DNA from: Prevotellaceae bacterium
Lineage (GTDB): Bacteria; Bacteroidota; Bacteroidia; Bacteroidales; UBA932
NCBI GenBank assembly: GCA_031285695.1
Contig: JAITVR010000079.1
Coordinates: forward strand, 1-9,098
DNA length: 9,098 bases
Direction: 5' to 3'
Part shown: positions 1 through 7,992 of the stretch, piece after piece
Layout of the letters: every line of letters begins with the position of its first letter
Position numbering within the stretch: the first letter of the stretch is position 1
Translations under genes and position numbers: made by a program
Notes under the pieces: model-generated
The model's input: the letters and a program-made list of their open reading frames with translations, nothing else
The model's database searches: none
What the model was told of the DNA's origin: nothing

Positions 1-507
1 TACCACGTTTCCACCAAACGGTGCGTGCGATGCGTATAGTGCAAGTATTTCATTTTTAGAATATTTTAACTCCAATCGAGTGGCCAAAATAAGCTCTATA
101 ATTTTTTCGGAAATCACTCTCCTTCTATTTTTTCTTGATAGGCGAATTACCTGCATGGTAATGGTGCTGCCGCCCTCCACCACGCGCCCCGTGCGAATAT
201 TGCGCCGAGCAGCGCGAGCAATTGCTCGAAGGTCAAATCCGAAGTGGCGGTAAAATCGCTTGTCCTCGTACGCAACCAAGGCGGTGGCCACCTTATCGGG
301 AACTTCATGAGCTGGTGGGAAGCGCCACTGCCCGTCAGCAGCGACTTGCGCGCCCAATAGCTCACCCTTGCTATCCTCTAGCACGGTGGAGTAGCTGCTG
401 CTGAATAGTGGCTTACGAAGCAGCAAGGCGTAAGTTAACAGCAGCAGGACAGCTGTGGCAAGCAGAATTTTATAGGAAAGATATTTTATTTGTCTTTTTT
501 GCTTCAC
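1..507 (-). CDS. pbpC: Penicillin-binding protein 1C, N-terminal part (3' end beyond window)
   Basis: The visible 169 codons encode the start of a bifunctional class A penicillin-binding protein. This enzyme polymerises lipid II glycan strands (GT51 domain) and cross-links them (transpeptidase domain, outside the window) on the outer face of the inner membrane. After a short basic N-terminus (VKQKRQIKYLSYK) comes one membrane helix (LLATAVLLLLTYALL, about residues 15-29). The GT51 motifs follow in order: EDKRFYRHFG with the catalytic Glu (about 83-92), EGGSTITMQVIRL (about 111-123), the SEKIIELILATRLE helix (about 134-147), and EILALYASHAPFGGN near the window edge. The HAPFGGN form is typical of PBP1C rather than PBP1A. 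No ATG exists between the upstream in-frame stop (513-511) and the GT51 core, so I chose the GTG at 507. That GTG sits inside an AGGAGGTGA sequence. The gene is divergent from the macroglobulin gene, its usual genomic partner. Family assignment is firm; the exact start is less so. Confidence 0.93.
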   Translation of the reverse strand, partial: MKQKRQIKYLSYKILLATAVLLLLTYALLLRKPLFSSSYSTVLEDSKGELLGAQVAADGQWRFPPAHEVPDKVATALVAYEDKRFYRHFGFDLRAIARAARRNIRTGRVVEGGSTITMQVIRLSRKNRRRVISEKIIELILATRLELKYSKNEILALYASHAPFGGNVV

Positions 508-523
508 CTCCTATTTTTTTCTG

Positions 524-555
524 CAAATATCCAAATTTTACTGCCCACTATCAAA
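524..555 (-). promoter_or_regulatory. Possible pbpC promoter (Bacteroidota type)
   Basis: Read on the minus strand, TTTG (555-552) is followed after 20 bp by GATATTTG (531-524). The second box differs from the Bacteroidota -7 consensus TAnnTTTG only at its first base, and the spacing fits the usual 19-21 bp. A transcript would begin about 10 nt before the GTG start, giving a very short leader. This rests on consensus matching only. Confidence 0.35.
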
Positions 556-606
556 ACATGTTGAAAAATTAACTTTCCTTGGCTGCCAACGGTCGGCAAA
601 AAACTT

Positions 607-614
607 TAACTTTG
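607..614 (+). promoter_or_regulatory. Possible -7 box of the macroglobulin gene
   Basis: TAACTTTG is a perfect match to TAnnTTTG and lies 26 bp before the ATG at 641. The nearest TTG-type upstream element is TTGG at 579-582, about 25 bp away, somewhat longer than the usual spacing. The leader after the box is A/T-rich with no Shine-Dalgarno sequence, as is common in this phylum. Confidence 0.45.
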
Positions 615-640
615 AAGTTTACCATCAACCTCTAATTTTT

Positions 641-3600
641 ATGAAAAAATTTCGTTTGCTTCTTTCGCTAAGCCTTGCGCTTGCAGCCTTGCTCGCCTTC
701 AGCTCATGCAACAGCGGCGGTAAAAAAAAGCAGGATAGCGTCTTTAACCCTTACGTAACGGGCTTTAGTAAAAAAAATATTTCCGTCAGCTCTTCTATTG
801 AGGTGCTGCTGAGCAACGAAGTTACGGGCATGGAGTTGAACTCTCCCATTGACAAAAAACTGTTTAAGTTCAGCCCAAATATTGAAGGCGAAGCTTACCT
901 GATTAGCCCGCGCAGCATTGAGTTTAGGCCAAAAGACAGGCTTAAACCCGGCACAGAATACATCGCTCACTTTGAGGTTGGCAGCATTTTCAGCGAGGTT
1001 CCTGCCAAGCTCAAAACCTTTACCTTCAACTTCGCCACCATTCAGCCGCGCCTTGCGTATAGCCTTGAGGAGCTGAAGATGTACGGTGGCCAGGATAGCC
1101 TGATGTACATGCTTGGCGGAAACCTTACCACCACTGACTTTGTAACCGATGAGCAGGCGGAAGCCTGTTTGGAAGTCAAGGACAGCAAGGGAAACAAGCA
1201 AGTTGTGGCATGGGAGCATACCGCTGACAACCGCCGACACGTTTTCAAAATTGAAAACATAAAAAGTGAAGCGCAAGCGTACAAAATAAAACTTCTTTTC
1301 AACGGAAAAAATATAGGATACCAGTGGAGCGAGGAGCGCAGCGTGCAGGTGCCCGGCTACAATGACTTTGGGCTGCTCAACACAAGAGTGGTTGTTTCGG
1401 ACGAGCAGCCGGAAATCGTATGCAGCTTCTCGTCTGCTATTGACGGCAAGCAATCCCTCGATGGGCTCATTACGCTTGAGGGCTGTAGCCGACTTCGCTA
1501 CAAGGTGGAGCTCAACGTAGTGTACGTATATCCGCAGTGTAAAGTTAGCGGCTCAAAAAAGCTTACCGTGCACGAGGGAGTACGCAGCGCAAAGGGCGGT
1601 GCGCTCGACAAAAGTTACGAAGAAACCATAGCCTTTGAAACGCTAAAGCCCAAGGTGCGCTTTGTAAGTAAGGGTAATATTATGCCCACTTCCAACGGGT
1701 TGCACATTCCATTCCAAGCCGTGAGCCTCAAAGCAGTAACTGTAAAAGTCATAAAGTTGTACGAAAGCAATGTGCTGCAATTTTTGCAGGTAAACCAACT
1801 TGGCGGAAACCGAGAGCTGGCAAGAGCCGGGCGCTTAGTTGCGCTAAAGCATATGCCGATAGAAAGCACAGAGGAGGGGGTAATGCAGCAGTGGGGTAGC
1901 TACGCCATAGACCTCTCTAAGTTGATAGAGGTTGAACCCGGCGCAATTTACCGTGTGGAGATAGACTTCAACCGCTCGCAAGCCCTGTACCCGTGCGCCG
2001 AGGAAAGCGAAAATTCGGACGAAAACAATACCTCAAAAGAGGAAACCTTTGAAGAGGCTGAAAAAAAATACGACAACCCCAACTCATACGACTACGAATA
2101 CTACTACGACGAAGATTATGAAAGCTCGTACTACAGCGACCCCTGTAAGCAATCGTACTATTCGGGTGGTAAGCGTAAAATTGCTCGTAACATACTTGCA
2201 TCGGATTTGGGCGTGCTTGCCAAGCAGGGCGAAAACAGCGAAATACACGTAGTGGTTACGGATTTGGCAAGCGCGCAACCCAAAAGCGGTGCCACGGTAG
2301 AAGCCTACAGCTACCAGCAGCAGCTCATAGGCAGCGCAACTACCAACGGTGATGGTGTAGCACAAGTAGCAGTTAAGGGCGTTCCTTACGTGCTTATCGC
2401 AAAAAAAGACGGGCAACGCTCGTACCTGCGCGTGGACAACGGCAGCGCGCTAAACCTCAGCAACTTCGACATCTCAGGCGATGTGGTGCAAAAGGGGCTG
2501 AAAGGTTTCATTTACGGCGAGCGCGGCGTTTGGCGTCCGGGCGACACGCTGTTTATTTCCTTCATTTTGGAAGATAGGGATAAGGTGCTGCCCGAAAATC
2601 ACCCCGTAAATTTTGAGCTGATAAATCCACTTGGACAGGTGGTGCAGCGCCAAACGCAAATGGGCAACAAGCACCACTTTTACACCTTTGCCACGCACAC
2701 CGCTGATGATGCTCCCACCGGAAATTGGAAGGTGGTGGCAAGAGTTGGCGGTACATCTTTTAGCAAAAATATTAAGATAGAAACCGTAAAACCCAACCGG
2801 CTTAAAGTGGAATTTTCGCTCAACAACGGAGATTTAATTACCGATAAGCGAATTGAAGGAACGCTTAATTCACGTTGGTTACATGGCGCTACCGCTAAAA
2901 ATTTGGAGGCAAAAATTAACATGTTTGCTTCTTCGGGTAAAACTATTTTTAAAGGCTACGAAAGCTACACCTTTGACTCTCCGTTAAAGCAGCTTGAGGC
3001 CGAAGATAAGGAAATTTTCAGCGGAAACTTAAACGAGGACGGCGTAGCATATATCAACTCCTCGTACAGCCCCGGCAGCAATGCGCCCGGTACTATCAAG
3101 CTAAAGTTTACCTCGCGCGTATTTGAGGAGGGCGGCGATTACAGCGTAAACGAAAGCAGCGCAAGCATGATGCCCTACAAGTACTACATTGGCATAAAAG
3201 AGCCGAAAGGAGCGGGCGACGATAACATGCTCGAAACCGACAAAGAGCAAACCTACGACCTTGTGGTGCTTGACGCAAAGGGCAACCCCGCAGACTTAGG
3301 AAATATCAAAGTGGACATTTACAAGGTAAGCTGGAGTTGGTGGTGGAGCTCGCAAAACGGCAGCACCGCCAACTACTCGCAAAGCGGATATAGAACGCTA
3401 ATTAAAACACAAAAGGTAAGCACTGCCAACGGTAAGGGTGCCTTTACATTTATCGCAAAACACAACGAGTGGGGACGCTACCTTATTACCGCCACCGACA
3501 TGTCGGGCAACGGCGCACAGGCAGGCATACTCTCCTACATTGACTGGCCCAGCTGGGGTGGCAGACCTCGTCAGGGTGATGCTACTGGCGCCACCATGCT

Positions 3601-6202
3601 AAGCATTACCACAAGCAAGAAAAAATATCAGGTGGGCGAACAAGCGCACCTCAGCATTCCCTCATCATCGGGAGCACGTGCCTTGGTAAGCGTCGAAAAT
3701 GGCAGCAGGGTGTTGCGCACATTTTGGGTGGACTGCAACGATAAGCAAACCGACATCACCTTCGACCTTACGACTGAAATGCTGCCCAACGTGTATGCGC
3801 ACGTATCGCTGGTGCAGCCACACGCACAAACCAAAAACGATTTGCCCATTCGCCTCTACGGTGTTGTCCCCATTTTGGTAGAGGATAGCCGCACTATTCT
3901 TAAGCCAAAAATAGAAATGCCTAAGGTGCTTGAGCCGGGCAAAACATTTACCGTAAAGGTGAGTGAAGAAAATAGGCAGGACATGACCTACACCCTTGCC
4001 ATTGTGGACGAGGGCTTGCTCGACCTGACCAACTTCAAAACGCCCAGCCCTTGGCATACATTTTTTGCAAGAGAAGCCTTAGGCGTGCGCACGTGGGATT
4101 TATTCGACCTTGTAATTGGTGCATTCGGTGGAAAAATAGAGCAGCTGTTCGCCATTGGCGGCGATGATGAGGCTGCGGCAAAGCAGCGCGCAAAGGTCAA
4201 CCGCTTTAAGCCCGTTGTAAAATTTTTAGGGCCATTTACTTTGAGCGGTCGCTCCAATGAGCACACCATAACCCTGCCCAACTACGTTGGCTCCGTTCGC
4301 GCCATGGTAGTGGCCGGCAACGGCAGCGCCTACGGCAGCACCGAAAAAGCAGTTCCGGTGCGCAAACCGCTCATGGTGCTGGCCACGCTGCCGCGCGTGC
4401 TTGGCCCCGGCGAAGAGGTGCTGCTGCCTGCCAATATTTTTGCTATGGAAAAATCCGTTAAAGAGGTAAATGTAGAGCTCATGGCAAGCGATATTTTTGA
4501 AGTTGAAGAAGCGCAAAAAAGCCTTGCCTTTGATACGCCCGGCGATGAGGTAATTACCTTTAAGCTGAAGGTGAAAGAGCAGGTGGGAAAAGGAACCGTA
4601 AAAATTACCGCAACCGGCAACGGCGAGAAGGCGGAGCACGAGATAGAAGTTGCGGTGCGCAACGCCAACCCCAAAATGTACCGCACCACAAGCGCCATGG
4701 TAGAGGCAGGCAAAACGTGGAGCGGCACGTACACGCTTCCCGGAATGGAGGGCACCAACTCCGCCGTGCTGGAGGTTTCATCATTCCCCCCGCTCAACTT
4801 GGAGGAGCGATTAAGCTACCTTATTGGTTATCCGCACGGCTGCATTGAGCAAACCACCTCAAAGGCATTTCCACAGCTGTACCTCAACAAGGTAGTAGAT
4901 TTAAGTAAGGAAGAAACTTCACGCACTGAAGATAACGTAAAGGCAGCCTTGGAGCGCCTCAAGCAGTTCACTACGCCCGAAGGCGGATTTGCCTACTGGC
5001 CCGGCGACCGCTTCCCAAATCTTTGGGGCAGCAGCTACGCGGGACATTTCATTATAGAAGCCGAAAAGTTAGGCTACTCTTTGCCCTACGGCATGAAGCG
5101 CAGCTGGGTAAAATTCCAGAAAAAGGAGGCTAACATGTGGAGCAAAAATAGCGACAAGCAAAGCTACTACACCCACGGTCAAGCCGACTTTGACCAAGCC
5201 TACCGGTTGTACACGCTCGCTTTGGCAAAAGAGGAAGAGTTGGGTGCTATGAACCGACTCAAGGAGCAAGCTGACCTTTCTGTGCAAGCGCGCTGGTGTT
5301 TGGCGGGCGCATACGCGGCAATCGGACAATCGGAAGTAGCCAAAAAAATAATTTCAACAGCAAGTAAAGATGCTCCGAAGTACAGCAACGGATTTTCGCA
5401 AAGCTTCGGCTCGCAGGACCGCGACAAGGCAATGATTGTGGAAACGCTTACGCTGCTCAACATGCGCGAGGACGCTTTTCCCTTAGTGCAGCAAATTTCC
5501 GAAGCGCTTGCCTCCAACCGTTGGTTGGGTACGCAAACCACGGCCTACTGTCTAATGTCGCTTTCAAAATTTGCAACGGGAGAAGACAGCGATAAAACCA
5601 TCAAAATAACCTACAGCGATGGCGGAAATCAGAGCGTTACCTCGCAGCGCCCGATTTGGAAAAGTTCGCTGAAAAATATACAACAGCAGGGAAGCGTGGA
5701 GCTGAAAAATAACGGCAGCAGCGCCGTATTTGCACGTGTTGTAGCGCAAGGCATTCCCGCTGCAGGACAGGAAACAGCAGCCGAAAAAGGCGTGCGATTA
5801 TCGGTAAAATATATTACCGCTGATGGAAAGCACGGCCTCAGCCCGCAAATTTTGGAGCAAGGCACCGACTTCACGGCTGTGGTTACAGCATACAATATCG
5901 GCTCGCAAGGCGACTACAAAAATCTTATCTTGAATCAAATCTTCCCTTCGGGTTGGGAAATCATCAACACCCGCATGATGGAGGGCTTCAGCGTAAACGA
6001 AAGTGGATACGACTATCGCGATATACGCGATGACAGAGTTTACACATATTTCCCGTTACGTGCAGGGCAAAGCGCAACATACGTGGTGCGCCTCAATGCG
6101 GCCTACCGTGGTCGCTTTTACATGCCGGCCTCCTTGTGCGAGGCCATGTACGATGCGGGAATTGCAGCAAACAATACAGGCATGTGGGTAGAGGTAAAAT
6201 AG
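641..6202 (+). CDS. Bacterial alpha-2-macroglobulin family lipoprotein
   Basis: This 1853-residue protein is a periplasmic protease trap: a protease cuts a bait segment and is then captured covalently by an internal thioester. The N-terminus is a lipoprotein signal (about residues 1-22) ending in FSSC, with Cys23 as the lipidation site. NSGGKKK follows and lacks the acidic surface-export signal, so I infer a periplasm-facing anchor. Domains in order: an N-terminal Ig-like macroglobulin domain (about 34-115); further MG domains; an acidic/Tyr-rich insertion (about 454-512) flanked by Cys452 and Cys502; an A2M_N-type MG domain with GERGVWRPGD (about 626-635); the bait-region domain (about 987-1180, including IVDEGLLDLTNF); the A2M domain (about 1200-1290); a helical thioester domain with HGCIEQ, thioester Cys1401-Gln1404; and a C-terminal MG domain with YDYRDIRDDRV. 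Length matches the family in Bacteroidota. ATG 641 precedes a good signal peptide. It pairs functionally with the adjacent divergent pbpC. No frameshift is seen. Confidence 0.95.
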   Translation: MKKFRLLLSLSLALAALLAFSSCNSGGKKKQDSVFNPYVTGFSKKNISVSSSIEVLLSNEVTGMELNSPIDKKLFKFSPNIEGEAYLISPRSIEFRPKDRLKPGTEYIAHFEVGSIFSEVPAKLKTFTFNFATIQPRLAYSLEELKMYGGQDSLMYMLGGNLTTTDFVTDEQAEACLEVKDSKGNKQVVAWEHTADNRRHVFKIENIKSEAQAYKIKLLFNGKNIGYQWSEERSVQVPGYNDFGLLNTRVVVSDEQPEIVCSFSSAIDGKQSLDGLITLEGCSRLRYKVELNVVYVYPQCKVSGSKKLTVHEGVRSAKGGALDKSYEETIAFETLKPKVRFVSKGNIMPTSNGLHIPFQAVSLKAVTVKVIKLYESNVLQFLQVNQLGGNRELARAGRLVALKHMPIESTEEGVMQQWGSYAIDLSKLIEVEPGAIYRVEIDFNRSQALYPCAEESENSDENNTSKEETFEEAEKKYDNPNSYDYEYYYDEDYESSYYSDPCKQSYYSGGKRKIARNILASDLGVLAKQGENSEIHVVVTDLASAQPKSGATVEAYSYQQQLIGSATTNGDGVAQVAVKGVPYVLIAKKDGQRSYLRVDNGSALNLSNFDISGDVVQKGLKGFIYGERGVWRPGDTLFISFILEDRDKVLPENHPVNFELINPLGQVVQRQTQMGNKHHFYTFATHTADDAPTGNWKVVARVGGTSFSKNIKIETVKPNRLKVEFSLNNGDLITDKRIEGTLNSRWLHGATAKNLEAKINMFASSGKTIFKGYESYTFDSPLKQLEAEDKEIFSGNLNEDGVAYINSSYSPGSNAPGTIKLKFTSRVFEEGGDYSVNESSASMMPYKYYIGIKEPKGAGDDNMLETDKEQTYDLVVLDAKGNPADLGNIKVDIYKVSWSWWWSSQNGSTANYSQSGYRTLIKTQKVSTANGKGAFTFIAKHNEWGRYLITATDMSGNGAQAGILSYIDWPSWGGRPRQGDATGATMLSITTSKKKYQVGEQAHLSIPSSSGARALVSVENGSRVLRTFWVDCNDKQTDITFDLTTEMLPNVYAHVSLVQPHAQTKNDLPIRLYGVVPILVEDSRTILKPKIEMPKVLEPGKTFTVKVSEENRQDMTYTLAIVDEGLLDLTNFKTPSPWHTFFAREALGVRTWDLFDLVIGAFGGKIEQLFAIGGDDEAAAKQRAKVNRFKPVVKFLGPFTLSGRSNEHTITLPNYVGSVRAMVVAGNGSAYGSTEKAVPVRKPLMVLATLPRVLGPGEEVLLPANIFAMEKSVKEVNVELMASDIFEVEEAQKSLAFDTPGDEVITFKLKVKEQVGKGTVKITATGNGEKAEHEIEVAVRNANPKMYRTTSAMVEAGKTWSGTYTLPGMEGTNSAVLEVSSFPPLNLEERLSYLIGYPHGCIEQTTSKAFPQLYLNKVVDLSKEETSRTEDNVKAALERLKQFTTPEGGFAYWPGDRFPNLWGSSYAGHFIIEAEKLGYSLPYGMKRSWVKFQKKEANMWSKNSDKQSYYTHGQADFDQAYRLYTLALAKEEELGAMNRLKEQADLSVQARWCLAGAYAAIGQSEVAKKIISTASKDAPKYSNGFSQSFGSQDRDKAMIVETLTLLNMREDAFPLVQQISEALASNRWLGTQTTAYCLMSLSKFATGEDSDKTIKITYSDGGNQSVTSQRPIWKSSLKNIQQQGSVELKNNGSSAVFARVVAQGIPAAGQETAAEKGVRLSVKYITADGKHGLSPQILEQGTDFTAVVTAYNIGSQGDYKNLILNQIFPSGWEIINTRMMEGFSVNESGYDYRDIRDDRVYTYFPLRAGQSATYVVRLNAAYRGRFYMPASLCEAMYDAGIAANNTGMWVEVK

Positions 6203-6218
6203 CCTGTTGCCTTGCTGT

Positions 6219-6263
6219 AAAACAAAAGCGGTATGGAAAATTTTTCCGTACCGCTTTTGTTTT
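6219..6263. terminator. Bidirectional rho-independent terminator
   Basis: A 22-nt arm (6219-6240) pairs with 6242-6263 over its full length, apart from one position that becomes a U-G wobble in RNA. The GC core is GCGGTA/TACCGC. An A-tract lies on the left side and a T-tract (TTTTGTTTT) on the right, so the structure can end transcripts from both directions. It begins 17 bp after the macroglobulin stop codon and ends 14 bp before the stop codon of the convergent DUF1573 gene. Confidence 0.88.
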
Positions 6264-6276
6264 GCCGGCCAAAAAC

Positions 6277-7323
6277 TTACTCCACCACTGCCGAAAACCT
6301 TACCGTTGTACTTGCTTGCTTGGGCGCGTTGGTTATGATGGTAATGTTTTTGTTTACCTTTCCCTTCAAGTTTTTTGCGCTGAAAGTTCCTGTTAACTCC
6401 ACGGTTTGCCCCGCCTTAATGCTTTTTGGCGCGTTGGCAAAAAGCAGACAATTGCAGTTCGATGTAATTTTGCGCAGCAGCAAATCGCCTTTGCCGCCGT
6501 TGGTAATGGCAATGGAAAATTCCTTGCCCTCGCCTGCCTTTACGCTGCCTGCATCAACGGTGCGCGAGGCGAATTGCGCAATGGGCGCGGTGGCGGCATT
6601 TACCTTGCTAAAATCCTCGTCAATGCTGGCGCTAACGGTAAGCTCATTGCCCTTTACGGCCGCACCGTTGAGTAAAATGTTGACCTTGTCGGTAACGTAG
6701 CCCCAGTCATTTTTTTGCGCAGCGTTGTAGGTGCACACAATAAATCCGCTCTCGTTTGCCTTCAGCGTTTGCGGCCGCGCGGTGAGCGTAATGTGCGGTG
6801 GAACGTTGGCAAAGCTAATGGCCAAATTGCTGCTTCCGGTATTGATAATAGGCAGCGAATCGGTGGGCGTGGCGGTGCTGTAAATGTTGGCAAAGGGCAG
6901 GTTGAGCGACTTGAGCCGCAGCGCGCCCATCACGCGCGGGTACAGGTCGGCCGTGCCCTTGGTTTTGCCTAAAACTTCGCCCGAAATCTTCAGCTTCACG
7001 GTTTCGGTTTTGGTAGAAACGGTAATTTCTTTATCAAAAATTCCCGGCCTATCCTTTGGGTCAAAAATAGCTTTTACCGAACCCGTTTTGCCCGGCAGCA
7101 CCGGCTGCTTGGTCCACTCGGGGGTGGTGCAGCCGCACGACGATTTTACATCGGTAATAATTACCGGAGCCTTGCCGGCGTTGGTAAACTCGAAGCTGTA
7201 GGTAATTTCGCCGCCAGCCTCGGGCACCTGCCCAAAGTCGTGCGCGGTTTTGCTAAACTGCATTTGCGCAAAGCCTGCAAGGCATAGGCAAAGCGCGGTG
7301 GTGGTTGCAAAAATCTTTTTCAT
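6277..7323 (-). CDS. Secreted DUF1573 (HYDIN/ASH-like Ig fold) protein
   Basis: The protein has 348 residues and a Sec signal peptide (MKKIFATTTALCLCLAGFAQ, likely cut after Ala19). The first Ig-like unit (about 22-118) is a standard DUF1573 domain: AHDFGQVPEAGGEITYSFEF, then SSCGCTTPEW (Cys63, Cys65), PVLPGKTGSV, and a G-F-K-I strand. A middle unit (about 130-235) keeps an NTG turn and the strand pattern but has only Cys197. The third unit (about 246-348) is again DUF1573-like, with ITNGGKGDLLL and NCNC (Cys290, Cys292). The family is abundant in Bacteroidota and is exported, but its molecular role is not established; I assign none. The ATG at 7323 gives the signal peptide directly. The toxin gene ends 39 bp upstream on the same strand with no terminator between them, so read-through is possible. 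A weak -7-like TAATTTGG (7356-7349) could be a private promoter. Confidence 0.9.
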   Translation of the reverse strand: MKKIFATTTALCLCLAGFAQMQFSKTAHDFGQVPEAGGEITYSFEFTNAGKAPVIITDVKSSCGCTTPEWTKQPVLPGKTGSVKAIFDPKDRPGIFDKEITVSTKTETVKLKISGEVLGKTKGTADLYPRVMGALRLKSLNLPFANIYSTATPTDSLPIINTGSSNLAISFANVPPHITLTARPQTLKANESGFIVCTYNAAQKNDWGYVTDKVNILLNGAAVKGNELTVSASIDEDFSKVNAATAPIAQFASRTVDAGSVKAGEGKEFSIAITNGGKGDLLLRKITSNCNCLLFANAPKSIKAGQTVELTGTFSAKNLKGKVNKNITIITNAPKQASTTVRFSAVVE

Positions 7324-7362
7324 AAGCTTACTTTTAAAATTTCAAATTCCAAATTAGGAACC

Positions 7363-7683
7363 TTAAGCATCTGCGCCGAGTAAGTTTTGGCGAAGCACTT
7401 CGGGGTTGCGGCGGGTGTCGAAAACGGTAGAAATATACACCGTTTCTTCCTTAATACAGTAAATAATTTTGTAGCTGCCAACAATCACTCTGCGGTACTC
7501 TTGTGGGCTGTCTTCAAGCAGGTCTTCGCGCCGCCCTGCTCGTGGGTTGGCTGCAAGGTGCAGAACGCCCGCATGGATTTTTTGAACCATTTTTTGCGTT
7601 GTCCGAATACCGGCTACAGGTTTGTAGTAGCTTACTATTTCCTCAATATCTCTTTGAGCCTGCTTAGACCAAAAGAGCTTCAT
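7363..7683 (-). CDS. ParE/RelE-superfamily toxin of a type II toxin-antitoxin pair
   Basis: The protein has 106 residues from the start MKLFWSKQAQRDIEEI. It follows the PF05016 fold pattern: an N-terminal W-x3-A strand/helix, a second helix, NPRAGR (46-51), then YRRVIVGSYKIIYCI (63-77), and the final VYISTVFDTRRNP (82-94). ParE members poison DNA gyrase and RelE members cut mRNA on the ribosome. The RRNP ending looks more ParE-like, but the target cannot be decided from sequence. I chose the ATG at 7683 because it overlaps the antitoxin TGA as ATGA, the normal translational coupling. An in-frame ATG at 7701 would add six residues (MDKRAT) before the conserved start and is less likely. The antitoxin lies immediately upstream in the same transcript. 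The gene is full length. Confidence 0.88.
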   Translation of the reverse strand: MKLFWSKQAQRDIEEIVSYYKPVAGIRTTQKMVQKIHAGVLHLAANPRAGRREDLLEDSPQEYRRVIVGSYKIIYCIKEETVYISTVFDTRRNPEVLRQNLLGADA

Positions 7684-7916
7684 TGTAGCTCGCTTATCCA
7701 TCTTCCCATTTCTTCGTGAGACACAACACGTCCGGCCGCAATGTCTTCCTCGGCACGGTTGATACGCTTATGAAATTCATCTGTTGTCATCGGACGGAGG
7801 TACTCCGCCGAAGGCTGGAAGCACAACGCGAGGTTCGAGAGAATTTGCTCATCGTCAGTATCCATTACCATTCCAATTATTTCCAACTTTTTAGCATTGA
7901 GCTGTACAGCAGTCAT
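7680..7916 (-). CDS. Antitoxin partner of the ParE/RelE-type toxin
   Basis: This small protein of 78 residues lies directly upstream of the toxin and overlaps it by 4 bp (ATGA). It begins MTAVQLNAKKLEIIGMV, followed by an acidic, mostly helical middle. The C-terminal part is MTTDEFHKRINRAEEDIAAG and a helix ending GRWISEL. Short acidic antitoxins with a final MT-x-E/D-EF...AGRV-x-S-x-EE helix commonly precede ParE/RelE toxins in Bacteroidota, so position and composition support the role: binding and neutralising the toxin through the C-terminal helix. I see no classical ribbon-helix-helix or helix-turn-helix motif, so autoregulation by DNA binding is uncertain. The ATG at 7916 is preceded by an A/T-rich leader (AAAAATATAATGCT) without a Shine-Dalgarno site. 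Confidence 0.82.
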   Translation of the reverse strand: MTAVQLNAKKLEIIGMVMDTDDEQILSNLALCFQPSAEYLRPMTTDEFHKRINRAEEDIAAGRVVSHEEMGRWISELQ

Positions 7917-7963
7917 AGCATTATATTTTTGTTGACGGCGGAAAAAAAACTAAAAGACCAGCA

Positions 7964-7971
7964 CAAAGATA
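7964..7971 (-). promoter_or_regulatory. Possible -7 box of the toxin-antitoxin operon
   Basis: On the minus strand this reads TATCTTTG, a perfect TAnnTTTG match, 47 bp upstream of the antitoxin ATG. No TTG element is visible at the usual distance upstream. The leader carries a run of eight T before the start region. Confidence 0.45.
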
Positions 7972-7984
7972 AAAGTTATTTACC

Positions 7985-7992
7985 TACATTTG
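7985..7992 (+). promoter_or_regulatory. Possible -7 box of ispH
   Basis: TACATTTG matches TAnnTTTG perfectly and lies 32 bp before the ispH ATG. No clear TTG element is seen around 7960-7965, where the -33 region should be; that place is occupied by the -7 box of the divergent toxin-antitoxin operon. Confidence 0.45.

Noticed and set aside
508..640. A longer pbpC reading frame restored by a slip in the A7 run at 520-514
   Set aside because: Neither alternative frame upstream of the run gives an ATG before a stop codon, so a frameshift does not improve the start.
704..1453. A 249-codon open frame on the minus strand inside the macroglobulin gene
   Set aside because: It lies wholly antisense to a clearly coding, conserved plus-strand gene, matches no family I know, and has no promoter-like context. 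It is a frame shadow.
6233..6700. A 155-codon plus-strand open frame opposite the DUF1573 gene
   Set aside because: It starts inside the terminator hairpin and is antisense to the conserved DUF1573 coding sequence; no recognisable protein features.
7901..7910. GCTGTACAGC, a perfect 10-bp palindrome in the first codons of the antitoxin
   Set aside because: A single short palindrome inside coding sequence, about 55 bp downstream of the likely -7 box, is weak evidence for an operator. No second copy is nearby.
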